From Lacticaseibacillus suilingensis (GTDB taxonomy: Bacteria > Bacillota > Bacilli > Lactobacillales > Lactobacillaceae), in the NCBI RefSeq assembly GCF_016861845.1, contig NZ_BOLV01000020.1, positions 1-44,740 of the forward strand: DNA of 44,740 nucleotides, in the 5' to 3' direction. A program made the position numbers and the translations under genes. A model generated the notes under the pieces. It saw only the letters and a program-made list of their open reading frames with translations, did not search any database and had not been told where the DNA came from. Within the stretch, counting starts at the first letter, position 1; each line of letters starts with the position of its first letter. Of this stretch, positions 25,811-33,114 are shown piece after piece.

Positions 25811-26987
25811 CCCCAGTTTACAATTCAAGTGCAACACCTTAGCGACTAGACCAAAAAGGCCATGAAGACCTATTCTTGTTAGTGCAACCAGACAAGAAAG
25901 CAGGAATCTTCATGACCCACTCTCAGATTAACACTCACAAGCACTACCAACAACTCAGTCTTAGCGACCGTGCTACAATTCAGGCCCTTCGGGCTACTGG
26001 TGACACCGCGACCGTGATTGCACAGAAGCTTCATCGCAGTAAAGCGACAATCTCACGGGAAATCACGCGTGGATCTGTAACTCAGCTCGACTCGAAGCGT
26101 CACTCGCATCAAGTCTATCTTGCGGAAACTGCCCAAGCCATACACGACCGCAAACGCGACAGAACCGGACACCACGCCTTTCTCAAAACCGGCCGTGCGT
26201 TCTTCAAAGCTCTCACCAAGGAGCTTACCCGCAAGCCTCGCGTGCACAGCGTTGATAGTTTCGTACACTTCTATCGCGACCAGGGTAAGTCTTGCCCTTC
26301 AACGACTACCGTGTACCGCTACATCGATTCCGGGCTGCTTGAACTAGACAACATGACACTCCCCAAGAAGCTCCGACGCCGCGTCAAAGGTTATAAGAAC
26401 GCCCACAAACGTAAGAACAAGAAGATATACGGCGACTCAATCGAGCTGCGTCCTGCGGCCGTGAATGACCGTACAGGCGTGGGACATTGGGAAGGCGACT
26501 TGGTCAAAGGTATTCGTTCGGCTGATGAGCCAGCGCTGATGACGCTCACAGAACGGTACAGCCGAACTGAAATCATCGTTAAGATACCTGACTATCATGC
26601 GGACACCTGCCTTAAAGCCTTGCAGGACACGATCAACGATTACGGTGCCAAGGAGTTTGAGAGTATCACGTCTGACAATGGTTCCGAGTTCGCCAAGCTG
26701 TCGGAGATCGTTGGAACCCAGATCTATTTTGCTCATCCATACTCGCCTTGGGAGCGCGGCACTAACGAGAACACCAACGGACTACTCAGGGAGTACTTCC
26801 CGAAGGGAAAGTCTCTCAGGGACGTTACGCTGGTTGAGATCCAAGCAGTCCAATCAGCACTGAACCATCGTCCCAGACGTATTCTGAACTATCTTCGACC
26901 ATGCGATTACTACCGACGCATGGCTTAACAACCTAGACCACTATCAAGGATTCGTTATTATCGTTGCACTTGACTTGAAAATTGAGG
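25811..26987 (+). mobile_element. Complete IS30-family insertion sequence, 1177 bp
   Basis: Imperfect terminal inverted repeats of 25 bp (21 of 25 identical) lie at 25811-25835 and 26963-26987, both ending inward in CAAGTGCAAC. The element carries one intact transposase gene. Flanking 14-bp direct repeats (25797-25810 and 26988-27001) mark the insertion. It sits between the terminator of surface protein 3 and the promoter of surface protein 2. A second, about 92% identical end in opposite orientation occurs at 44664, showing that the family is present in several copies. Confidence 0.93.
25912..26928 (+). CDS. IS30 family transposase
   Basis: A 338-residue DDE transposase. An N-terminal helix-turn-helix (LSLSDRATIQALRATGDTATVIAQKLHRSKATISREI, about 15-51) binds the element ends. 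The catalytic triad can be placed at Asp196 (GHWEGDLVKG), Asp255 (TSDNGSEF) and Glu286 (ERGTNENTNGLLR), all intact. An in-frame ATG 12 codons upstream exists; the start at 25912 is preferred from the family start and AGCAGGAA upstream. It is transcribed opposite to the surface-protein genes. No sign of decay. Confidence 0.95.
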   Translation: MTHSQINTHKHYQQLSLSDRATIQALRATGDTATVIAQKLHRSKATISREITRGSVTQLDSKRHSHQVYLAETAQAIHDRKRDRTGHHAFLKTGRAFFKALTKELTRKPRVHSVDSFVHFYRDQGKSCPSTTTVYRYIDSGLLELDNMTLPKKLRRRVKGYKNAHKRKNKKIYGDSIELRPAAVNDRTGVGHWEGDLVKGIRSADEPALMTLTERYSRTEIIVKIPDYHADTCLKALQDTINDYGAKEFESITSDNGSEFAKLSEIVGTQIYFAHPYSPWERGTNENTNGLLREYFPKGKSLRDVTLVEIQAVQSALNHRPRRILNYLRPCDYYRRMA

Positions 26988-27001
26988 AGAAATTTTCAAA
27001 A
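26988..27001. repeat. Right 14-bp direct repeat flanking the IS30 element
   Basis: Exact copy of 25797-25810, directly outside the right inverted repeat. Confidence 0.8.
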
Positions 27002-27006
27002 GGATG

Positions 27007-27042
27007 GAAAAGGCGTGTTGTTCACACTGTGAACAGCACGCC
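27007..27042 (-). terminator. Terminator of surface protein 3
   Basis: On the minus strand GGCGTGCTGTTCACA pairs with TGTGAACAACACGCC with one mismatch, followed by TTTTCC. It ends five bases from the IS30 direct repeat. Confidence 0.85.
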
Positions 27043-27070
27043 ATTGAGTAATCCGTATGAAACTTTTCAG

Positions 27071-29620
27071 CTAGTTACGTTTGCGCCGCTTGGTTAAACC
27101 CAGTAGGCCCAGCAGGCCAAGGCCCAGCAACGTTAGGCCGCTCGCTACCTGACTGCCAGTATGCGGCAAAGCTTTGTCTTCGCCGGTGCTGAGATTCGTC
27201 ATCTGACCGCCGCCCGAGTCAGTCGCATTACTGCCAGAACCTGTGCCCGTTTCCTTATCAGGTTGATTCGGGTCAGGCTGTTGATCGCCGCCATCACCGG
27301 TATCGAGTTTCGTGTAGGTGATGACAACTTCTTCATCGTCTGGCAGTTCGGCCAGCTCATCTTCAAACTCCTTCGCTTCCACGACAGAGACATTAGCTAC
27401 ATAACCCTGAACCTCGGGTACAGTGAATTCTTCATACCCGCTGAGTGGTGAATGCACTAAATCATCGAAGAAAAAGAGACGGCCATTTTGCGGAATCAGG
27501 TCTGCATCGGCCCAATCCCAGTCCCATTTGATTTCCTGAATTTTTTCCTTTTCATGTCCATCAGGAAGCCCCTCAAATTTAATCGTGCGCGTGGTTGTCT
27601 TATGGACCCGTTTAAGCGTCATGTCGACCTGCAATACATCCTCATCAGTTATAGTCGCGTTTTCTGACAATTCAATAGTTTCCTCAGGGTTCTCTAATAC
27701 GTAACCATTCGGAATGTGCATTGTGGATAAGGCGACCGTAGAACCTGGCTCGCCGGACAATACTTGCCAGCCAATCTGTTTTTCATTGCGATCATCATGT
27801 AAGTAAATCACCGCACTACTAAGCGCACCCTCCACAAGCCGATAGGTATCTGCATATCCGCCTCCATAAAGGTAGCTGAATTGGTGGCCGGTGTTATCTC
27901 CCTGCCAATGTTGCCCCGTCGGAAAGTCAACATTACCCCACAGCAATGTCTTGTGACCGAGTGTTAGTTCACTCAACTGAGGTGTGTTGCTAATCATACC
28001 GCGCTCACGGTTCCCATTATACATAAGATCGAAGTTAGAGATATCGAGACTCTTTAGCTCAGACATCGAGGCAAATGCATCATACAAATATGCGTCACTA
28101 ATATGCCACTTTGATAGATCTATGGATTCAAGTTTTGTACCCATTAGGAATGAATCCAGATCATAAATGCTATCAACATTCCAGTCTTCGATATTAAGTT
28201 GGGTCAGGCTACTGCATCCTTCAAACATTGACCACATTTCTCCCACATTACTGGTATCCCAATCCGCGACGTCGAGGAAAGAAATCATTCGATTATTCTT
28301 AAACATGTTCTTCGTCGTCGTTGTGTGCTCAAGATTTAACCGATCTAAACCCTGATATTCAGTGACATGGTCGAATCCTGCGAAAAGGCTATGATTGTCC
28401 GCAGGGGCAATAATATCGCCATCTAAGACGACTGTTTCAACATACGAAGCCAGTTCCCGCCATGGGGAAACACGGTTTGTATCCGCGCCAGTTCCTTCCG
28501 ACAGAAACAGAACACCGTTTTCAAATTTCCATTCTACCGTTCCCCACAAATCTTCAACCGTGTCGAATTCCAAATGATACGTATCAGGATGTCCGCCCGT
28601 GTATTGATTGGAAAATGTATTCTCCGAGGTTTCCCCAGCCCACACTGTCCCTCTTGGGTTCGGCAGATTGTGTAGGAGCGTGTTACTGCCCAAAACCAAA
28701 GTCCTTAGGTTTGGTGCATAATTATCGAAGACATTCGCACTACTGCTAAAGCTAAATGAAGAAATATTCAAGTATTCTAAACGTTCCATCGATGAAAATA
28801 TACCACGCGTTGTTGTTAGGTGACTAGGCTGCCAAGTAGACAGATTCACTGAAATCAACCCAGACCCCGCAAAAAGCCCGCCCATATCAGTCACCGAAGC
28901 AACTTCCCAGCCAGTTAAGTTAAGACTAGTCAGCGCAGTCGTATTTTCAAAGGCACCGCGCATATTTTTAACAGCGCTCGTATCAATTCTGTCGAGACCC
29001 TCAAACGCGGTTACGGCTGAGAAGTCCTCAAACAGGTAGGATATATCCTCTGGTGCGGTAATCGTGTCAGTCACAACAACTTTCGTGACTTCATTGGCAA
29101 TCGTATACCAGGGTGAGCCTGAATCGGTATTAACACCGACTCCGCCATTCAGTGACAGCACGCCATCTTCAAACGTCCATTCCACATCACCCCAAGTGTC
29201 TCGAAGCACTCCATCCTCGTCTGAGGTAATCTCGTCTGCCTGGACAGCATCTGCTGCTGGCACTTCTACACTTGGTTCAGGCCGGGACTGTTCTGGTAGC
29301 GTTTCTTCAATTTCAGGAGCAGTTTCTGGAACCCCTGTTGGCGTTTCAGCCTCGACCTCCTCACTTTCCTCGTCAGGGAGTGGCGTTTCATCCACCGTTC
29401 CGGTGTCCAAGCCTTCTCCCTCTGGCAAACTGACCACCCCATCACTCGGATTTTCCGGTGCCGTGATCATTGGTGAAACCTCAGTGGTTGTCGGCTCACT
29501 CCCCACCTCGGCTGCATTCGCCGCGAGCGGTGCCATTCCCCCCAGAATGGCAGAGCTCATCAATACTGTCAGACCTAACGAGGCCGCCACGCGCACGCGT
29601 CGGCGTTCTTGCTTACTCAT
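27071..29620 (-). CDS. LPxTG surface protein 3 with BspA-type leucine-rich repeats and MucBP-like domains
   Basis: An 849-residue paralogue of the genes at 20273 and 23093, intact. Signal peptide 1-37, acidic linker to about 135, two leucine-rich units each opened by DTWGDVEWTFEDGVLSL or DLWGTVEWKFENGVLFL, then the MucBP-like segment (VIYLHDDRNEKQIGWQ...IPNGYVLENPEET), a Mub-B2-like segment (TTTRTIKFEGLPDGHEKEKIQEI), a short spacer and LPHTG at 818-822, helix and KRRKRN. The Gly/Ser/Thr spacer is much shorter than in copy 1 and the anchor has His in place of Gln. The N-terminal 60 residues are almost identical to the other copies whereas the leucine-rich cores differ widely. Start set by AAAGGGAG before MSKQERRR. 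Has its own promoter and terminator. Confidence 0.92.
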   Translation of the reverse strand: MSKQERRRVRVAASLGLTVLMSSAILGGMAPLAANAAEVGSEPTTTEVSPMITAPENPSDGVVSLPEGEGLDTGTVDETPLPDEESEEVEAETPTGVPETAPEIEETLPEQSRPEPSVEVPAADAVQADEITSDEDGVLRDTWGDVEWTFEDGVLSLNGGVGVNTDSGSPWYTIANEVTKVVVTDTITAPEDISYLFEDFSAVTAFEGLDRIDTSAVKNMRGAFENTTALTSLNLTGWEVASVTDMGGLFAGSGLISVNLSTWQPSHLTTTRGIFSSMERLEYLNISSFSFSSSANVFDNYAPNLRTLVLGSNTLLHNLPNPRGTVWAGETSENTFSNQYTGGHPDTYHLEFDTVEDLWGTVEWKFENGVLFLSEGTGADTNRVSPWRELASYVETVVLDGDIIAPADNHSLFAGFDHVTEYQGLDRLNLEHTTTTKNMFKNNRMISFLDVADWDTSNVGEMWSMFEGCSSLTQLNIEDWNVDSIYDLDSFLMGTKLESIDLSKWHISDAYLYDAFASMSELKSLDISNFDLMYNGNRERGMISNTPQLSELTLGHKTLLWGNVDFPTGQHWQGDNTGHQFSYLYGGGYADTYRLVEGALSSAVIYLHDDRNEKQIGWQVLSGEPGSTVALSTMHIPNGYVLENPEETIELSENATITDEDVLQVDMTLKRVHKTTTRTIKFEGLPDGHEKEKIQEIKWDWDWADADLIPQNGRLFFFDDLVHSPLSGYEEFTVPEVQGYVANVSVVEAKEFEDELAELPDDEEVVITYTKLDTGDGGDQQPDPNQPDKETGTGSGSNATDSGGGQMTNLSTGEDKALPHTGSQVASGLTLLGLGLLGLLGLTKRRKRN

Positions 29621-29662
29621 CTTGCACTCCCTTTCGCTTACACTTATCAATGGCATAATCTC

Positions 29663-29710
29663 TTACAAATATAATTGTAAATGATTTCCCCCAGCGGTTG
29701 TCCACTGGGA
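29663..29710 (-). promoter_or_regulatory. Promoter/operator of surface protein 3 (shared motif, copy 3)
   Basis: TCCCAGTGGACA (29710-29699), 18 bp, then TTACAATTATATTTGTAA (29680-29663), as in copies 1 and 2. The 18-bp spacer here has largely different bases, so the conservation of the two blocks and of their distance is selective. Confidence 0.55.
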
Positions 29711-29726
29711 AGGGTTAGTGGACACG

Positions 29727-29758
29727 AAAAAACCTGGCCGATGGCAAATCGGTCAGGT
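29727..29758 (-). terminator. Terminator of the ACT-UPF0210 operon
   Basis: On the minus strand ACCTGaCCGAT pairs with ATCGGcCAGGT around TTGCC, followed by TTTTTTCG. Confidence 0.9.
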
Positions 29759-29772
29759 CGTGAATTAGAATA

Positions 29773-31116
29773 TTAATTTTTGAAACTATGAATCGGCGCT
29801 GGAATTTGCCCCCCTCGGGAGACGAAGACGCTAGCATCCCCATCGTTAACCGCCATGATCGGGGCGCGGCCAAACAACCCGCCAAAGTTGATTGAATCAC
29901 CGACCGTTTTGCCTGGCACAGGAATAACCCGCACGGCGGTGGTTTTGTTGTTGATCATGCCAATGGCGGCTTCGTCGGCAATCATGCCGGCAATCGTTGT
30001 AGCTGGGGTGTCGCCTGGAATGGCGACCATGTCCAACCCAACGGAGCAGACAGCGGTCATGGCCTCCAGTTTCTCCAGTGAAATCTGTCCCTTTTCTGCG
30101 GCCTTGATCATGTTGGCATCTTCCGAGACTGGGATGAAAGCCCCAGACAAGCCGCCGACCCGTTCGGCGGCCATGATGCCACCTTTCTTCACCGCGTCAT
30201 TGAGCAGCGCCAGCGCCGCAGTCGTGCCAGGGGTGCCGACATGCGACAGTCCCAAGGTTTCGAGGATTTCGGCCACGGAATCGCCGCGGGCCGGCGTCGG
30301 GGCGAGCGACAGGTCGACGATATTGAAGGGCACGTGTAGGCGTTCAGCGGCGACTTTGCCGACGAATTGGCCCATGCGCGACACCTTGAAGGCCGTCTGC
30401 TTAATGATTTCACAGATTTCTTCAAAAGAAGCATCAGGCCGATCGGCAATCGCGCGCTGGACCACCCCGGGGCCGGAGACGCCGGTGTTGATGGCCACGT
30501 CGCCTTCAGAAACGCCCCAGAAAGCGCCAGCCATGAAGGGATTGTCCTCCACCGCGTTGGCAAAAATCACCAACTTCATCGCGTTGACTGGGTCGATGGC
30601 CGCGACCTGCTTGACCACCTCGCCCATAATCTTCACGGCATCCATGTTCAAACCGTTGCGGGTAGAGCCGACATTCACCGAGCTGCAGACGCGGTCGGTG
30701 GTGGCCAAGGCTTCGGGAATGCTGGCCATCAGGGTTTTGTCTGCTGGCGTGCAACCGGCTTGCACCGTGGCGGAATAGCCGCCAATCAGGTCAACGTTCA
30801 CAGCCTTGGCAGCCTCATCCATCGCCTTGGCGAATTGCGGAAAATTCGGGTGCGGGTCGCTCCCGGCCAGCAGCGCCACTGGGGTCACACTCAGACGCTT
30901 GTTCACAATGGGAATGCCGAATTCATTTTCGATCGCGTCCGCGACTGGCACCAACTGCGCCGCTTGCGTCGTGATTTTATCATAAATTTTTTGCGCGGTG
31001 GTTTTACTGTCGCCGGTGATGCAATCCAGTAGCGACAGGCCCATGGTGATGGTGCGGATGTCGAGGTTTTCCTCGCTGATCATCTGAATGGTTTCTTTGA
31101 TCTGCTGTGTTTCCAT
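29773..31116 (-). CDS. UPF0210 (DUF711, PFL-like) family protein
   Basis: A 447-residue cytosolic protein of normal family length. Marker segments are [21 protein letters not shown] at the start, [57 protein letters not shown] and the C-terminal [22 protein letters not shown]. The fold is related to glycyl-radical enzymes of the pyruvate formate-lyase type, but no glycyl-radical loop is evident and the function is unknown. It follows an ACT-domain protein by 9 bp on the same strand, the conserved arrangement in Bacillota, pointing to a joint metabolic or regulatory role. AGGAGG lies five bases upstream of the ATG. Confidence 0.93.
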   Translation of the reverse strand: METQQIKETIQMISEENLDIRTITMGLSLLDCITGDSKTTAQKIYDKITTQAAQLVPVADAIENEFGIPIVNKRLSVTPVALLAGSDPHPNFPQFAKAMDEAAKAVNVDLIGGYSATVQAGCTPADKTLMASIPEALATTDRVCSSVNVGSTRNGLNMDAVKIMGEVVKQVAAIDPVNAMKLVIFANAVEDNPFMAGAFWGVSEGDVAINTGVSGPGVVQRAIADRPDASFEEICEIIKQTAFKVSRMGQFVGKVAAERLHVPFNIVDLSLAPTPARGDSVAEILETLGLSHVGTPGTTAALALLNDAVKKGGIMAAERVGGLSGAFIPVSEDANMIKAAEKGQISLEKLEAMTAVCSVGLDMVAIPGDTPATTIAGMIADEAAIGMINNKTTAVRVIPVPGKTVGDSINFGGLFGRAPIMAVNDGDASVFVSRGGQIPAPIHSFKN

Positions 31117-31125
31117 CGCGGCCTC

Positions 31126-31392
31126 CTACAGTTTGTGCATCGCGTCGAAAATTTCTTGCCGCGCGATTTTGACGTCAACGCCGATGCTGCTACCTAGGTC
31201 CTGCAGTTCGGCTTTGGTGTTGGTGAAGGCAGCGTCCTCTGGCAGCTGCGCCAGCAGCATCATGGTAAACGCCCCTTGCATAATGGTTTGCGACACATCG
31301 AGGATGTTCACATTCAAAGCAGCGAGTTTCGTGGTGACCGCGGCGATAATGCCCACTTTATCGGTACCGATGACGGTGATGATCACTTGCAT
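31126..31392 (-). CDS. ACT-domain protein, UPF0237 family
   Basis: An 88-residue protein made of one ACT domain: MQVIITVIGTDKVGIIAAVTTKLAALNVNILDVSQTIMQGAFTMMLL has the usual strand-helix-strand layout with the ligand-loop Gly (GTDKVGI). ACT domains bind small ligands, often amino acids. The gene is directly upstream of the UPF0210 gene, and the two form the conserved pair in which the ACT protein may regulate the larger one. AGAGG lies upstream of the ATG. Confidence 0.93.
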   Translation of the reverse strand: MQVIITVIGTDKVGIIAAVTTKLAALNVNILDVSQTIMQGAFTMMLLAQLPEDAAFTNTKAELQDLGSSIGVDVKIARQEIFDAMHKL

Positions 31393-31474
31393 AGTGAGAC
31401 CTCTTTTCCTGATATTGCTATCAGTTTAGCATAATGCCTCGCTGCGCGGGCGGCGAAAAACAGCCCTGAGCACT

Positions 31475-31500
31475 GAAAAAAGCCGCCGCAGCGACTTTTT
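31475..31500 (-). terminator. Terminator of the lacI-type regulator
   Basis: On the minus strand AAAAAGTCGC-TGCG-GCGGCTTTTTT forms a short stem with a long T-run, 8 bp beyond the stop codon. Confidence 0.75.
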
Positions 31501-31508
31501 CGATCAAA

Positions 31509-32444
31509 CTATGGTCTGGCAATAAAGTCAGAAGCAATTTTGATTTGACCCGTTTTTGCGCCGGTGGCCAGCGCCAGCGCCGCCCGCCCCACCGCGTGAA
31601 AATGGTGGTCAATGGTTGAGATGCCCAGGAGCGCACTGGACACTTGGTTCTCCTGCCCCATCAAGCCTGGCAGCGGCAGGTGGTTTTGCTGGTAGTAATC
31701 ATGGACCCCCATGGCAATGTCATCGCCGTTGGCAAAGACGAAATCGGCGCCGTTCGCTGCGAAAAAGGCCCCGGCTTTACGCCCATCGGCATAGGCCATC
31801 GAGCCAATCCAGGTTAAATCGGCGGCAGGCGCGGCGCCGATGACGTTGGTATACGCCTGCACCATGGCACTGGCGGTGGCGCTGACCTTCGGATCGCGTG
31901 GCAGCATCAGCCCAATTCGCTGATAACCAGCTTGTTTAATCCAGGCGAAAGCTTCATGATAACTGGCCTGCCGATCCGTAAAAGCAGCAGGAATGGTGAC
32001 TGAGCCTGGATCTTGGCAAACCACCACTGGGCCAAACGCCTGCGCCGCCGCAATTTCGCTAATGGGCATGCTATGCGAGGTGAAAATCAGGCCATCAAAC
32101 GCGTGCTGGCGGAGCTGCTCAAGATAGCGGCGTTCAAGCTTGGCATCATAATCTGTCGGCAGCAGCGTGACTTGGTACCCCTCCTCAAAGGCTGCTTCCG
32201 TGATGCCTTTGACCAGCGTGGTGTAATAAGGATGCGCCACCATGGCCAAGGCGACGCCAATTGTTTTGGTGTGGCCACTGCTGAGGTCACGCGCCACCGC
32301 GTTCGGCACATAATTCAACTGCTGCATCACCTGCTCAATATGGTCGCGGACAGCCGGCGAAACATATTTCTTGTGATTGAGCACCCGCGACACGGTGGAC
32401 ACCGAGTAGCCACTCTCCCGGGCAATATCACGAATATTGGTCAT
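31509..32444 (-). CDS. LacI family transcriptional regulator
   Basis: A 311-residue DNA-binding regulator. Residues 3-50 form the LacI headpiece (IRDIARESGYSVSTVSRVLNHKKYVSPAVRDHIEQVMQQLNY), with the hinge PNAVARDLSSGHTKTIGV. The rest is a periplasmic-binding-protein-like sugar domain (YYTTLVKGI, FANGDDIAMGV). GGAGGAA lies upstream of the ATG. The gene is 45 bp downstream of the EIIA-like gene, probably one operon. No sugar catabolic genes are adjacent, so the regulon is unclear; other targets could be distant, or the EIIA-like protein may modulate it. Confidence 0.92.
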   Translation of the reverse strand: MTNIRDIARESGYSVSTVSRVLNHKKYVSPAVRDHIEQVMQQLNYVPNAVARDLSSGHTKTIGVALAMVAHPYYTTLVKGITEAAFEEGYQVTLLPTDYDAKLERRYLEQLRQHAFDGLIFTSHSMPISEIAAAQAFGPVVVCQDPGSVTIPAAFTDRQASYHEAFAWIKQAGYQRIGLMLPRDPKVSATASAMVQAYTNVIGAAPAADLTWIGSMAYADGRKAGAFFAANGADFVFANGDDIAMGVHDYYQQNHLPLPGLMGQENQVSSALLGISTIDHHFHAVGRAALALATGAKTGQIKIASDFIARP

Positions 32445-32489
32445 GTTGATTCCTCCGCCCTTTAGTTTACCCGAAGTGGTTGGCCCAAG

Positions 32490-32927
32490 CTAGCCGAGAA
32501 TAGCTTGACGATATTCGCTTAACGCCGCTTTGCTGGTGGGTACCGGTGCCTTTTGAGCCCGCTCTATCACCTGGGTAAGCAAGGCCGCGGTCGCCACCGA
32601 ACCAAAGGTGTCTGGGATCAGAAGCGTCAACAAGTGCGAAACGGGCCTACCACCAGCTGAGCTACCCCAAAGCACTGGCTGCCTCAAATTCAAAATCATC
32701 AGTGCCGGCGTGGCCAATGCTTGGCCGCTAGCATAGATTAAGGCCATGTCATCTTGGACAAAGTGCGCCCCTTGCACTTCGCTCGCTAGCAAACTAGCGT
32801 GAACGGCAGTGAAGTCCAAATCAAACCGGTACGCAAGGACTTGCGCACTTCGCGTCAGCGCGGTTAACTCTGATGTGGCGGCTAAGTTAATGGCCGAAAC
32901 TGGCTGCTGTAAAAATGTCTTCAACAT
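32490..32927 (-). CDS. EIIA-like protein (PTS fructose/mannitol EIIA fold) apparently lacking the active histidine
   Basis: A 145-residue soluble protein. The segment VHASLLASEVQGAHFVQDDMALIYASGQALATPALMILNLRQPVLWG followed by PVSHLLTLLIPD parallels the EIIA domain of the fructose PTS in this same window (YLKREDEGSTGMEQGIAIPHAQD, VVRLTTPVDW, VDTMISFLIPEHD). Where EIIA has IPHA with the phosphorylated His, this protein has LIYA, so it probably cannot carry phosphate. Such domains serve as regulators in other systems. Starts at an ATG with AAAGGGG upstream. Located immediately before a LacI regulator on the same strand. The fold assignment comes from visual comparison and is moderately certain. 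Confidence 0.6.
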   Translation of the reverse strand: MLKTFLQQPVSAINLAATSELTALTRSAQVLAYRFDLDFTAVHASLLASEVQGAHFVQDDMALIYASGQALATPALMILNLRQPVLWGSSAGGRPVSHLLTLLIPDTFGSVATAALLTQVIERAQKAPVPTSKAALSEYRQAILG

Positions 32928-33056
32928 GATAGGTTCCCCTTTCGATTTTGACCCTGCAGTGAGGAGCAGTTTGATTCGCTACCCATCAACACCATCAGTG
33001 TAAAGTGTGGGACGCGTTTCAGGTCAAGAACATGGGACAACTTTTTTGCCAAACCG

Positions 33057-33101
33057 CACAAAAAGCCCCACCGCATTCAGCTAAGCTGGGTGCAGTGGGG
33101 C
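33057..33101 (-). terminator. Terminator of the ABC transporter gene
   Basis: On the minus strand GCCCCACTGCA (33101-33091) pairs with TGCGGTGGGGC (33075-33065) with one wobble, and the loop contains AGCTTAGCT; TTTTTGTG follows. Confidence 0.85.
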
Positions 33102-33114
33102 GATATGCTGCGAC

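Noticed and set aside
29855-30778. Open frame of 307 codons on the plus strand
   Set aside because: Antisense to the UPF0210 gene; Ser/Ala/Pro-rich with no start signal.
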